Position numbers and translations under genes: made by a program. From Ignavibacteriota bacterium (GTDB lineage: Bacteria; Bacteroidota; Ignavibacteria; UBA10030), in the NCBI GenBank assembly GCA_003170475.1, contig PMZI01000023.1, forward strand, positions 342,457-406,456: 64,000 nt of DNA. The letters run 5' to 3'. The notes below the pieces were generated by a model. The model had not been told where the DNA came from. It made no database searches and saw only the letters and a list, made by a program, of their open reading frames with translations. This document shows, in pieces, positions 49,950 through 58,397 of the stretch. Position 1 is the stretch's first letter; each line of letters begins with the position of its first letter.

Positions 49950-51245
49950 TTAGTTCTTTGTGCGTCGCATGACGACAACGGTGATGTCGTCAGATTGGGG
50001 GTGGCCGGCCGCAAAGGTTTTGACGGCCGAGACGAGATGATCGATAATTTCGGATGCGGGTGCGAGCTTGTGCTGGTCGATCACAGCTGCGATGCGCTCC
50101 TCTCCGAACATCTCCTCCTGCACGTTCATTGCCTCTGTGACACCATCGGAATATGCGACAAGAATGCTGTCGTCTTCGAGTGAAACCGATTCCTGTTCAA
50201 ACGAAAAGTCAGGTAACATGCCGAGCGGAATGCCGCCGGTCTTGAGGCGCTTGGTTGCTGTGTGGCCGGAGCAAAGATACGGATTGTCGTGACCGGCATT
50301 TGAATAATGGATCTGGTGATTCTGGAGATCGAGTATGGCGTAAAACAGCGTGGCAAATTTTTCCGGACTCGTGCTTTGATACAGCAACTGATTTGAACGT
50401 TCCAGGCACGTCTTCGGTGATCCGGTGGTGAGTGTCTGTCCTCGCAGGGTTGCCTGAAGGTTCGCCATGAGCAGTGACGCCGGAAGCCCTTTGCCCGTGA
50501 CGTCACCGAGACAAAACGCTATACGGTGTTCGTCGATCGGAATAAAATCGAAATAGTCTCCTCCGACCTCTTGTGCCGGAATGGATCTTCCAACAATTTC
50601 ATATCCCGCGATGGTCGGAGCTGACTTCGGGAGCAACTCGGTCTGGATGCGTGCGGCGAGTCGCACTTCCTCCTGCATCTTCACAAGCGTTTTTTCTTTC
50701 TCGTAGAGCCGGGCATTCTCGACAACTTGTCCGGATTGCCCGGCGATAATCGCAAGCAATCGTTGATCGTCCTCTGCGAACGGCTTGCCATCCTTCTTGT
50801 TATAGACCGTGAGGACGCCGCGCAATTCCGACTTCGCCATCATCGGTACGGCGATGAGAGAGCGAATGGATTCGTCCCAGGGGATACCGCGAAACCGTTC
50901 ATCGTTTTTCGGGTCATTGATCACGAGCGGCTTCTTGTTGAGATGCATCCATCCAAGAAGAGCCTGGCTGAAATGAAAGTGCTCCTGCTCTTTCGAACTT
51001 ACCATTGTTCGCACCAGGGTTTTCATCGACTGGTTGGATTGTTCTTCCACAAGCGTGATGACGCCTTGTTCGGCGTTGGTGGCTCGCAGCGAGCGGCGGA
51101 CGATTGTCTGGATGATCTCCTGTGTGTTGAGTGACGCACCGATTGCCCGGGCGAGATCGTTCAGGATAGACAACTCATCGACGGCGCGTTTGAGTCGTTT
51201 GTTCTCATCTTCCAGAAGACGTATGGCTTGATCTTGGGGTGGCAT
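49950..51245 (-). CDS. GAF-SpoIIE protein phosphatase (RsbU-like)
   Basis: A 431-residue cytoplasmic protein: a short N-terminal coiled coil (AIRLLEDENKRLKRAVDELS), a GAF domain (about 25-178; NAEQGVITLVEEQS, SLIAVPMMAKSELRGVLTVYNKK) and a SpoIIE/PP2C phosphatase (about 195-431) with metal motifs GGDYFDFIPID, GDVTGKGLPASLLMANLQAT, NAGHDNPY, YSDGVTEAM and PQSDDITVVVMRR. The last 240 residues are very close to the C terminus of the giant regulator at 23185. It is upstream of four kinases on the same strand and could reverse their phosphorylation, or act on an anti-sigma antagonist. The ATG is at 51245; no strong ribosome site. Confidence 0.93.
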   Translation of the reverse strand: MPPQDQAIRLLEDENKRLKRAVDELSILNDLARAIGASLNTQEIIQTIVRRSLRATNAEQGVITLVEEQSNQSMKTLVRTMVSSKEQEHFHFSQALLGWMHLNKKPLVINDPKNDERFRGIPWDESIRSLIAVPMMAKSELRGVLTVYNKKDGKPFAEDDQRLLAIIAGQSGQVVENARLYEKEKTLVKMQEEVRLAARIQTELLPKSAPTIAGYEIVGRSIPAQEVGGDYFDFIPIDEHRIAFCLGDVTGKGLPASLLMANLQATLRGQTLTTGSPKTCLERSNQLLYQSTSPEKFATLFYAILDLQNHQIHYSNAGHDNPYLCSGHTATKRLKTGGIPLGMLPDFSFEQESVSLEDDSILVAYSDGVTEAMNVQEEMFGEERIAAVIDQHKLAPASEIIDHLVSAVKTFAAGHPQSDDITVVVMRRTKN

Positions 51246-51429
51246 AGTCTATATATGAGTTGGCTACTGAGGGAGAAAAATCCCTTAGATAACAACAACT
51301 TAGGGGGGGGAATGATTCCAAAGTACAGAATGGGGGGAGGAGAATCAAACGCACGGAAGAACCAGTAAAGGCCTTTGTTTTAAGAGTATTTCCAGCCGAA
51401 AATCTGAGGCATGGCCTGGAAGGCAAGAG

Positions 51430-52377
51430 TTATTTCGCCCACTTCTCCATTCCCGTTTGAGGTTGCCATTTCGCATCCGGCTCGAAATACTCCCATAGAG
51501 TCCGCGCCACTCTTCGAAGGAGAACATTACCCTCATTGTTGTCTTCCCAGCGCTGGTCTGCCTGATTCTTTGTTATCACGGAATAGACGTAGTCGCCCGA
51601 AGGAGCGTTCACCAAGACCGTCTCAGACTTTGATGCGTTGACGGCGCCGTTCTTGGTGGCAACGTGGATTGTCGGGGGAATCTGCGAGAGTCCTTCGCCG
51701 TCCCAGTACTGCTTCGAAAGTACCCGGAACATCTGCTCGCTTGCCTCCGGGCTGACTGCATGGCCTTGAAAGATCAGTGTGAATATCCGTGCCATCTCGC
51801 TGGGCGTTGTCTGACCCCAGCCGTATGCTTCGCGGTCCGCCTGACGTCCCGGTGTGCGTGAGTTGACGCGCATTTGATGGAATCCGTTCTTCTCCAGCCA
51901 GTCATTGATCGCCGTCCCTGTTCCCGCCAGCTTCTGCAGCCAGAGAGATGCCGTGTTATCGCTCAGGGAAGCCATAAGCATGACGAGCTCGGAAAGCTGA
52001 ATCCTGGTGCTGTCGCGGAACGATCCGGTCACACCATCGTCATACTTCATCGAATCAAGGTAGACAAGCTCCTGATTGTACTTCAGCTCACCTCGATTGA
52101 TCTTATCGAACACGCCACACAGAATCGACACTTTGATCATGCTTGCAGTGGGGAAGAGAGTGTCTGGATGAATTGCCGCCGTCTGTCCCGTTTTCAAATT
52201 GTGGGCATAGATACCCACATCTCCCTTGAAATCCCTTACAACGTCTTCAAGTTTTTGTTGCAGATTCGCATCGGGCTTCTCTTGAACGGCCAGCTGTGAT
52301 GTGCCGCAGGAGAGAAGAAGCAACGAGCAGAAGCACAATGGGACAACCAGCCGGATGAAAAGTAATTTGTTGCTCAT
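51430..52377 (-). CDS. Lipoprotein serine hydrolase, class A beta-lactamase-like
   Basis: A 315-residue lipoprotein (lipobox LLSC, Cys24). The serine beta-lactamase fold motifs are Ser79-x-x-Lys82 (TASMIK), SDN at 139-141 and KNG at 242-244, replacing KTG/KSG. The usual Glu166-xx-Leu-Asn loop is not evident; the matching stretch is NSRTPGRQADREAYGWGQ before TTPSEM. The missing Glu argues against true beta-lactam hydrolysis and for a peptidase or esterase role on cell-wall or surface substrates. It lies 15 bp after the MBL-fold lipoprotein gene, in one operon with it and a small outer-membrane protein. Confidence 0.88.
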   Translation of the reverse strand: MSNKLLFIRLVVPLCFCSLLLLSCGTSQLAVQEKPDANLQQKLEDVVRDFKGDVGIYAHNLKTGQTAAIHPDTLFPTASMIKVSILCGVFDKINRGELKYNQELVYLDSMKYDDGVTGSFRDSTRIQLSELVMLMASLSDNTASLWLQKLAGTGTAINDWLEKNGFHQMRVNSRTPGRQADREAYGWGQTTPSEMARIFTLIFQGHAVSPEASEQMFRVLSKQYWDGEGLSQIPPTIHVATKNGAVNASKSETVLVNAPSGDYVYSVITKNQADQRWEDNNEGNVLLRRVARTLWEYFEPDAKWQPQTGMEKWAK

Positions 52378-52392
52378 AGTCGAACTCCCTGT

Positions 52393-53343
52393 TTATTGTT
52401 TCAAGACAATCTGCTCGCCGACAACGAGGAGCTTGACACGGTCCTGCAATCCCCTCTCTTCTATAAGTGCCTGCATCAACTTCTTTGCGTACCCGACTTC
52501 GGGTTCCAGTCCCTGGAAAAAAGTATCGTGGTGCATGGGGATCATGATCTTCGCACCAAGATCCTCGAACGCTTGAAGAGCCTCTGCCGGGTCGGTGTGG
52601 ACGCGCTTCATGAATGCGCGCGGTTCAACAGGAGCGATGGGAAGCAAAGCCACGTCGATATGAAACCTTTGTCCGATCTCTTTGAAATAATCCGGATTGT
52701 ACCCCGTGTCTCCGGCGAAATAGATCGACGTCCCCTTGTACTCGATCACGTATCCGGTGAAGGGGCGCGGCGGACCCCAGAGAACATCAAACCCATACCT
52801 GCCGCCGAAATGTTGAGCGGGAACCGGGGTGATTCTCAGACTGTCTTCTTCGATCGTCTCCCACGTTCTTGCTTCACGGGTCTTCGCGAAACCGAATTCG
52901 GGCGTATACTCTGCGCCACCGGGCGGTATGATCAGCGTGGCCTGCTTCGGGAGCATGTCGAGGCTACCATAGCTGAAATGATCGAAATGAAGATGCGAGA
53001 TCAGAACAACATTGAGCCGGGTGATTGTCGAGGGATCCAAACCCGGTTCCACAGAACGCTTTGCGAGCAAACCGACAGTGTTCGAAAACACAGGATCTGT
53101 TATGATGATTTTATCATGAATCTGAATCAGCATTGTCGCATGTCCGACCCACAAAATGGATACGTCGTTGTCAGAACGAATCGGCGATGCATTCTTCGTG
53201 GGTGCCGGGCGAATGGGTTCGCTGAGTTGCTCCATGGCCCGGGTGGTAAACCGCGAAACAAGTGGGTTGCAGCCAGAGAAGAGACCAAGAAGTGCAAATG
53301 CGATAAGGCAGACAAAAACATGTCGAGCTTGAGAGTGATTCAT
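52393..53343 (-). CDS. MBL-fold lipoprotein hydrolase (NAPE-PLD/UlaG-like)
   Basis: A 316-residue lipoprotein (lipobox FSGC, Cys25) with the metallo-beta-lactamase zinc motif HLHFDH at 117-122 and further ligands in FAGDTGYN and MHHD. The text (WVGHATMLIQ, PPRPFTGYVIEYKGTSIYFAGDTG, LLPIAPVEPRAFMKRVHTDP) is typical of the NAPE-phospholipase D/UlaG branch, rather than of antibiotic-hydrolysing lactamases. Expected location: inner side of the outer membrane, or periplasm. It begins immediately after the stop codon of the upstream small outer-membrane protein gene (TAA then ATG), so the genes are coupled. Confidence 0.9.
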   Translation of the reverse strand: MNHSQARHVFVCLIAFALLGLFSGCNPLVSRFTTRAMEQLSEPIRPAPTKNASPIRSDNDVSILWVGHATMLIQIHDKIIITDPVFSNTVGLLAKRSVEPGLDPSTITRLNVVLISHLHFDHFSYGSLDMLPKQATLIIPPGGAEYTPEFGFAKTREARTWETIEEDSLRITPVPAQHFGGRYGFDVLWGPPRPFTGYVIEYKGTSIYFAGDTGYNPDYFKEIGQRFHIDVALLPIAPVEPRAFMKRVHTDPAEALQAFEDLGAKIMIPMHHDTFFQGLEPEVGYAKKLMQALIEERGLQDRVKLLVVGEQIVLKQ

Positions 53344-53934
53344 TTAGAAAAAGCGGAATTCGATTGTGCCCATCCACATCTGCGGATCAGAGCTGTGCTT
53401 GAAGTTGAACTCGAGGAATCCGAAGAGCGTCGAGACGCCGACGACTGTGAACCATGGCGAAGAACCCGCGAGCGCGTATTTCGCCACACCGACATTCAAT
53501 CCGAGATATTCTCCTCTCTCCATCAGCGGTATATGGCCGATGAGTTGCGCGGAACTGCCAAAATAGGAACTCCCCATCTTTCGTGTGGAAATCTGCCCCG
53601 TCGCCTTGAGCTCAATGGAACCTGTAAATCGCGCCGCCTGCGAGACTTTGAATGAGTACCAGGGAGACACAAGCCGGGTCATGCCGAAGGAATACAGGAG
53701 CGGGGTTGCTTCCCATTCGAACGCAAATGGAATTTCGCCGGGATGCGAGATCACCATCATGCTGGGAATTGTCTGGAACGCAAGCCATGAGCCGAAGCCA
53801 GAGGTTGAATCGCGTTGTTCAATCTGCGCTTGCACGGGAGAGGAGTGAACGATCGTTGCAACGACTATCCACAGCAATGAAATTCGTAGACAAGACGCGA
53901 AGTGAATCAAAACTCTGTTGACGGACTTGCTCAT
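53344..53934 (-). CDS. Small outer-membrane-like protein of unknown function
   Basis: I recognise no family. The 196-residue protein (from ATG 53934) has a signal segment (LRISLLWIVVATIVHSSPVQA) and then beta-strand-rich sequence with many aromatic residues (AFEWEATPLLYSFGMTRL, YLGLNVGVAKYALA, WFTVVGVSTLFGFLEFNF) ending MGTIEFRFF, like an outer-membrane barrel C terminus. The frame is open to 54138, but the upstream part is basic and low-complexity and lies over a hairpin region, so the later ATG is used; no ribosome site is evident. It abuts the MBL lipoprotein gene. Confidence 0.68.
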   Translation of the reverse strand: MSKSVNRVLIHFASCLRISLLWIVVATIVHSSPVQAQIEQRDSTSGFGSWLAFQTIPSMMVISHPGEIPFAFEWEATPLLYSFGMTRLVSPWYSFKVSQAARFTGSIELKATGQISTRKMGSSYFGSSAQLIGHIPLMERGEYLGLNVGVAKYALAGSSPWFTVVGVSTLFGFLEFNFKHSSDPQMWMGTIEFRFF

Positions 53935-54147
53935 GTCATCCAAACGGATCAAGTGATCGCTCGGTTCCTTTGACGAAGGGTTATTGAAAACGGCGGCATC
54001 GATTGGAAATGGACGCCTGCCAAAAACCGAAACCCTTCGGGTTTTATGGAAGATGGAGCCGTCCCCGCCAGACCGCTCGGCGGGCTGGCGATTCATCGGA
54101 TGGCGAGATAGAAAAGTTTTCCCGAAAGCTGTCAGCATCGATTATAC

Positions 54148-54186
54148 AGAAAACAGTAAGGGGCAGCGTGATGCGCCGCCCCTTAC
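54148..54186 (-). terminator. Rho-independent terminator after the S46 peptidase gene
   Basis: On the minus strand GTAAGGGGCGGCG-CATCA-CGCTGCCCCTTAC forms a 13-bp stem (one G-T pair), followed by TGTTTTCTG. It begins 13 bp after the stop of the S46 gene and separates it from the small outer-membrane protein operon. Confidence 0.8.
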
Positions 54187-54199
54187 GTGGTAACGTTTC

Positions 54200-56344
54200 T
54201 TAGTTGACGATCTTTGCTGCTCTCAACTCTTTCGCAATTCTCTCCGCCTTGTAGATCTTGTCCATGCCTTCGATGATGCCGGAGGAGTGAACAGAGACGG
54301 AACGGTTCTTCGTTTCATCGAAGATCACGTTGCCGGGGAGACTCTCAATGTTGCCGTCGAAAATCAAACCGACAACTTCGAGGTTTTTATTCACAACCGG
54401 ACTGCCCGAGTTGCCGCCGATGATGTCGTTCGTCGAAACGAAATCCAACGGTGTGCTCATCTTGAAGTCGGCCGGTGGATTTGCCCAACGCGCGGGCAGG
54501 TTCCACGGGTCCTTTTTACCAAAGGAGTAATAGCGGTCATACATGCCATAGAAGGTCGTGTTGACTGGGGCAATGGTGCCGTTGTAATCGTAGCCCTTCA
54601 CCACGCCGTCTGCAATGCGCAGAGAGAAAGTTGCGTCAGGCGGAATGCTCGTGCCGTACACATCATACATGGCTTTTCCGAGTAACGCCAGCAGCGGTTG
54701 CTGCTTGGCGACGAGGGCACGGACTTCAGTCTGGAGTTCGCTTGAACGGGAAACCGCATACTTTGCGAACGCCACGACCGGATCGGTCGATTTCATGATG
54801 TCTTCCTGTTTTCCGGCGGCGAATGCCTCATACTTCTCTTTCGAACCAAAAACGGAACTGCTCATGAGGGCAGCTGCTGCCTGTTCCGGTGTCCGACCTG
54901 AAAGAAGCGCATTGAATGCTTCGTTGCTCTCTGCAAAATAACTCTTCATGTAGGTCAGCTGGTCGACGAGCAACATTTTCTCGACCTCTACCACGTAGTT
55001 CTTCGGGAACGGGGGCTTCATCGCCGGCCGTCCACGGAAATCCGTTTGTCCCGTTGCGAAGTCAATTAATCCAGAAGCCAGGGAGAATGTAGTTGACCAG
55101 TTACGGAGATTGAGAGCACTGGTCTCCGGACGCAGCGATTGGACGCCTCGTTCATAGGCCGCGATTTCGTCCCAGGGATCACCATACTTCGCACTGAGTT
55201 GCGGATTGCCGGTCACTGCGGTGCGGAAGGTTTTCTCAAAGTCCACTTTCTTCGCCATCAGAATGGGATCTTTCAAGCCGCCAAGATATCCCGTGATAGC
55301 TTTCAGGCTGTTTGCGATTCCGAAAATGGTATTGATGTAGTCATAGCGATTCTCGGGGTGCTTCTCGACATACGTATTCAACGCTTTGAGTCGGCTTCCC
55401 AGCATTTCGATGTTGAATGGGAAGGAATAATCACGGAGCGTTTCCAGTTGAGCAACGGTATTCAGACGATTGGTGGATCCCGGGTTGCCGAGTACAAACA
55501 CTGCTTCGCCTTCCGCAGCACCGTTTTTACTGAATGGGAAGAAATTATGAGTCTTATAGGGCTTGCCGTTTTCGTAGACGCGGAAGAACGACACATCGAA
55601 ATCGTAACGGGGATACGTAAAGTTATCCGGATCGCCGCCGTAGAATGCAATCTCTTCTTCCGGCGCGAATACGAGGCGAACATCCGTATAGCGTTTGAAT
55701 CCGTAGAGTGAGTACCGGCCTCCGTTATAGAAACTATACACGGTAAAAATCATTGAATCAGCCGGGTTGGACTGCTTGAACTTCGATGAGAACTTACGCA
55801 TGATCTCGGTCTGCTTCGCCATGCGGTTTGATGCTTTCGCGCTGTCAGAAGTGCCGCTGTCGAACGCGGCTTGCATATCACTGGTCACATCTTGAATCAG
55901 CACAAGCTGATCGACGTACGTCACCGGTGATTTGCGCTCTTCTTCGAGCGTTTTCGCGTAGAAGCCCTCTGTCACAAGCTTTTCACCCTCTTTTGCAACG
56001 GCAGCCAGAGCACCGCGTGCACAGTGGTGGTTGGTCATCACCAATCCGTCTTCCGACACGAAAGAGGATGTGCAACCCGGAAGTCTCAGCGCACCGAGGC
56101 GAGCCTTCTCAAACCAGGCTTTGTCAGGCGTGAATCCGTAGGTAGCTTTGAAGTATTCGGTCGGTGGATAGTCGAACGTCCACATTCTGCCTGTGTCGAA
56201 CTTTCCTGCTTTGACCTCGACAGTCGGCGTACTCTTGTGGGATTGGGACTCTACCATCGTTCTGAGGGCGTAGGAGCAACCGCTGAGGAGAAACGCCGCC
56301 GCCATCATAAAGACGAAGGATGATTTCACAAATGCTTTGAACAT
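54200..56344 (-). CDS. S46 family dipeptidyl-peptidase (DPP7/DPP11-type) lipoprotein
   Basis: A 714-residue exported serine peptidase with lipobox LSGC (Cys23). S46 markers are MWTFDYPPTEYF near 54-65, the catalytic His in LVMTNHHCARG (about 106-107), Asp in YGGDPDNFTYPRYDFDV, and Ser646 in GGNSGSPVVNKN, with GLIFDGNIESLPGNV after it. Family members release dipeptides from peptide N termini and are common in asaccharolytic or proteolytic Bacteroidota. The specificity-determining residue after the GNIE segment cannot be assigned by eye. A strong terminator follows, and it has its own upstream region, so it is probably monocistronic. Confidence 0.94.
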   Translation of the reverse strand: MFKAFVKSSFVFMMAAAFLLSGCSYALRTMVESQSHKSTPTVEVKAGKFDTGRMWTFDYPPTEYFKATYGFTPDKAWFEKARLGALRLPGCTSSFVSEDGLVMTNHHCARGALAAVAKEGEKLVTEGFYAKTLEEERKSPVTYVDQLVLIQDVTSDMQAAFDSGTSDSAKASNRMAKQTEIMRKFSSKFKQSNPADSMIFTVYSFYNGGRYSLYGFKRYTDVRLVFAPEEEIAFYGGDPDNFTYPRYDFDVSFFRVYENGKPYKTHNFFPFSKNGAAEGEAVFVLGNPGSTNRLNTVAQLETLRDYSFPFNIEMLGSRLKALNTYVEKHPENRYDYINTIFGIANSLKAITGYLGGLKDPILMAKKVDFEKTFRTAVTGNPQLSAKYGDPWDEIAAYERGVQSLRPETSALNLRNWSTTFSLASGLIDFATGQTDFRGRPAMKPPFPKNYVVEVEKMLLVDQLTYMKSYFAESNEAFNALLSGRTPEQAAAALMSSSVFGSKEKYEAFAAGKQEDIMKSTDPVVAFAKYAVSRSSELQTEVRALVAKQQPLLALLGKAMYDVYGTSIPPDATFSLRIADGVVKGYDYNGTIAPVNTTFYGMYDRYYSFGKKDPWNLPARWANPPADFKMSTPLDFVSTNDIIGGNSGSPVVNKNLEVVGLIFDGNIESLPGNVIFDETKNRSVSVHSSGIIEGMDKIYKAERIAKELRAAKIVN

Positions 56345-56501
56345 GGAAACACCTCGTGGAAAGTGAACGATTGGGTGGAATTACAGGCGTCAAGAATGTA
56401 ACAAGAACTCTCCGTTCACGCAATGAAAACCGGCGCGGCCGGTAAAAAGCGACCCCATCAACGTCACAATTGTCCGACAATTCCGAGAAGCGGCAATCAC
56501 T

Positions 56502-56924
56502 TCAGGCAGAGGTTGAACTGTTTCCCGTCAGTTGAAACGCTGCCGACAGAAGGGCTCCCGCAAGGATGTACTCCAGCGTGCCGTAGAGGAACCATTGCAG
56601 TGCGACGGCGTATGGGATCTGCAGTGTCGCGTAGGAATTGTATGCGTGAGGGAGAACAATCATGAGAGCGGCGTATGTCCCGTAGCGCACACCTTCGAGC
56701 AACCCCTTTCCTTCGTAGCCTTTTGAGAAGATGAACACAAAGAAGAAGGAAAAGAAAGCGCCCGTCACCGGAAGCATCCACAATTTGATCTCGGCAATCG
56801 GCCGCCAGATCTGCGGAGAGTGGTCATAGGTGGGACCGAGCAGAATGAAACCGACGATTCCCTCGATGAGTTGCGTCGTCACGAAGACGGTGACGAATCC
56901 GATCCAGATTCTTTTGTACATCAT
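56502..56924 (-). CDS. Small four-helix membrane protein
   Basis: No family name can be given with certainty. The 140-residue protein has four hydrophobic helices (WIGFVTVFVTTQLIEGIVGFIL, LWMLPVTGAFFSFFFVFIF, TYAALMIVLPHAYNSYATL, ALQWFLYGTLEYILAGALL) and a conserved-looking loop SKGYEGKGLLEGVRYG. Similar short proteins of unknown function are common in FCB genomes. The ATG at 56924 has GGAGGTGG upstream; a second ATG follows immediately. It is 157 bp from the S46 gene and divergent from the TPR-receiver gene. Confidence 0.8.
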   Translation of the reverse strand: MMYKRIWIGFVTVFVTTQLIEGIVGFILLGPTYDHSPQIWRPIAEIKLWMLPVTGAFFSFFFVFIFSKGYEGKGLLEGVRYGTYAALMIVLPHAYNSYATLQIPYAVALQWFLYGTLEYILAGALLSAAFQLTGNSSTSA

Positions 56925-57119
56925 TTGCCACCTCCATGCGGAGAAGAGTCGATGATCGCCGGGATTCGGATGTCGGTGTGATCGAGGACAATCATCTCAG
57001 AACGAAACACGACACGTCAGATGTGAGAAACTATGAAGAAGAGTGACACTTCCGCACAATTATATCAATTATCGTACAAGAGTCAATTCGCAGATTCTTG
57101 ATCGGAGACCTCCGTTGAA

Positions 57120-57150
57120 TTGATTTTCAAGGTAGATTTTGATAGGTTTG
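57120..57150 (+). promoter_or_regulatory. Candidate Bacteroidota-type promoter for the TPR-receiver gene
   Basis: TTG (57120-57122) and TAGGTTTG (57143-57150) are separated by 20 bp, matching the -33/-7 pattern with a TAnnTTTG -7 box. The gene start at 57185 is 35 bp downstream. The use of this consensus in this organism is inferred. Confidence 0.42.
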
Positions 57151-57184
57151 TTCAAAGCACATCATCATTACTCTGGAGATGCCC

Positions 57185-58375
57185 ATGATCAGCAAGAAGG
57201 AAGCACAACCCAGCACGATCAAAGAGCGGATCGCTCGATATCTCCGCGTTGCTGATTACATGGTCAAGGAAGGCAAGCTTGAAGAAGCGGTTATCCAGAT
57301 CGAAAAAGCTCTTCAGCTTGATCCGAAGAACTATTATGCGCGCTCATTTCTCGAACGCTTGCGTTCTCAGATGGAAAAAATCCAGCAGCGTCGGCAGGAA
57401 AACGGAGAAGCGAAGACAATCAGCGAGGAGGCGAAACTGGAGCAAATCAGTCTTCTCCTGAGAGCCGCCGACCAGTTTCTTGCCGTGAAGAATTTCAAAC
57501 TTGCTCTGCAACAGGTCGCCAAGGTCTACGCCATCGATCCCCAGAATTACTACGCACAGGCATATTCTGATCGCATCGATCAACTCATCGCGGAAGATAA
57601 AAGAACCATCAATCTTCCTGCGTCATTGAAGCCACCCATGCCTCCGCCGACCGCACCGGCCGCTTCCCGGTTTGAGTGGAGAGCGGGCGAGCGTGCAAGC
57701 ATCGCAATGTACCGGGAGCTCCTCAAGGAAGTGTGGTTTGATGGAAAGGTCACCGATGAAGAAGCGAAAGAGTTGAAAAAGGTCCGCGATATCTTCAAGA
57801 TCACCGATGAAGACCACAAAGAGTTGGAAAAACAAGTGCACATCGATGCCTACGTTGAGGGGTTGCGCATTGCGTGGAGAGACGGCGTCATCACGCAAAA
57901 TGAAAACGATGTACTGCAGATGATGCGGCACAAATTCAACATCAGCATGGAAGAGCATATGAGCGCGGAGGCGAAGATCCTCTGGGCAAAGAATACACCG
58001 CACGCGAAGGCGGCCGTCATGCTCGTGGACGATGAACGCTCATTCCTGCTTTCCCTGGCGGCGAAACTCCGGAAACATGGGTACGATGTGCTGACGGCGG
58101 AAAATGTCGAGCTCGCTCTCGAACTCCTGCAGCGCTCGCTTCCGGCGATCATTGTTGCGGACCTGCTTTATGGAGAAGGGAGGATGACCGGGCTGGAGTT
58201 TTATCAGAAGGTGCGTGAAAATTCCCGGCTCAAGAGCGTTCCCTTCCTCTTGATGAGCGGCATCAGCGATGAATTTGTGGTTCGAGCGGGAATGCGGTTG
58301 GGGGTTGATAACTTTATTCAGAAGCCCTTTGACCTTGAGTTGCTTCTCGCCACGATCGAAGGGAAGTTGAAGTAG
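57185..58375 (+). CDS. TPR - repeated helical module - response-regulator receiver protein
   Basis: A 396-residue cytoplasmic protein in three parts. Residues 1-145 are TPR-like (KLEEAVIQIEKALQLDPKNYYA, then NFKLALQQVAKVYAIDPQNYYA). After a Pro-rich linker comes a module with two related halves (EVWFDGKVTDEEAKEL and IAWRDGVITQNENDVL), resembling TerB-like or EF-hand-like helical domains. Residues about 275-396 are a receiver domain: LVDDE, candidate phosphoacceptor Asp326 in IIVADLLYG, Ser in LLMSG and Lys in IQKPF. There is no output domain, so it probably signals by protein contact. The ATG at 57185 has GGAG six bases upstream and is preferred over the in-frame ATG at 57179. Confidence 0.88.
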   Translation: MISKKEAQPSTIKERIARYLRVADYMVKEGKLEEAVIQIEKALQLDPKNYYARSFLERLRSQMEKIQQRRQENGEAKTISEEAKLEQISLLLRAADQFLAVKNFKLALQQVAKVYAIDPQNYYAQAYSDRIDQLIAEDKRTINLPASLKPPMPPPTAPAASRFEWRAGERASIAMYRELLKEVWFDGKVTDEEAKELKKVRDIFKITDEDHKELEKQVHIDAYVEGLRIAWRDGVITQNENDVLQMMRHKFNISMEEHMSAEAKILWAKNTPHAKAAVMLVDDERSFLLSLAAKLRKHGYDVLTAENVELALELLQRSLPAIIVADLLYGEGRMTGLEFYQKVRENSRLKSVPFLLMSGISDEFVVRAGMRLGVDNFIQKPFDLELLLATIEGKLK

Positions 58376-58397
58376 AAATAGAAGAATGTCCGGAGCT

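Noticed and set aside
51430-52377. Antibiotic-resistance beta-lactamase
   Set aside because: SxxK and SDN are present, but the Glu166 loop is not evident, KTG is KNG, and the operon context is unrelated to resistance.
52396-53655. 419-codon open frame on the plus strand
   Set aside because: It covers the MBL lipoprotein and outer-membrane protein genes in antisense; composition is Cys/Arg-rich with no domain features, while the minus-strand frame has clear zinc motifs.
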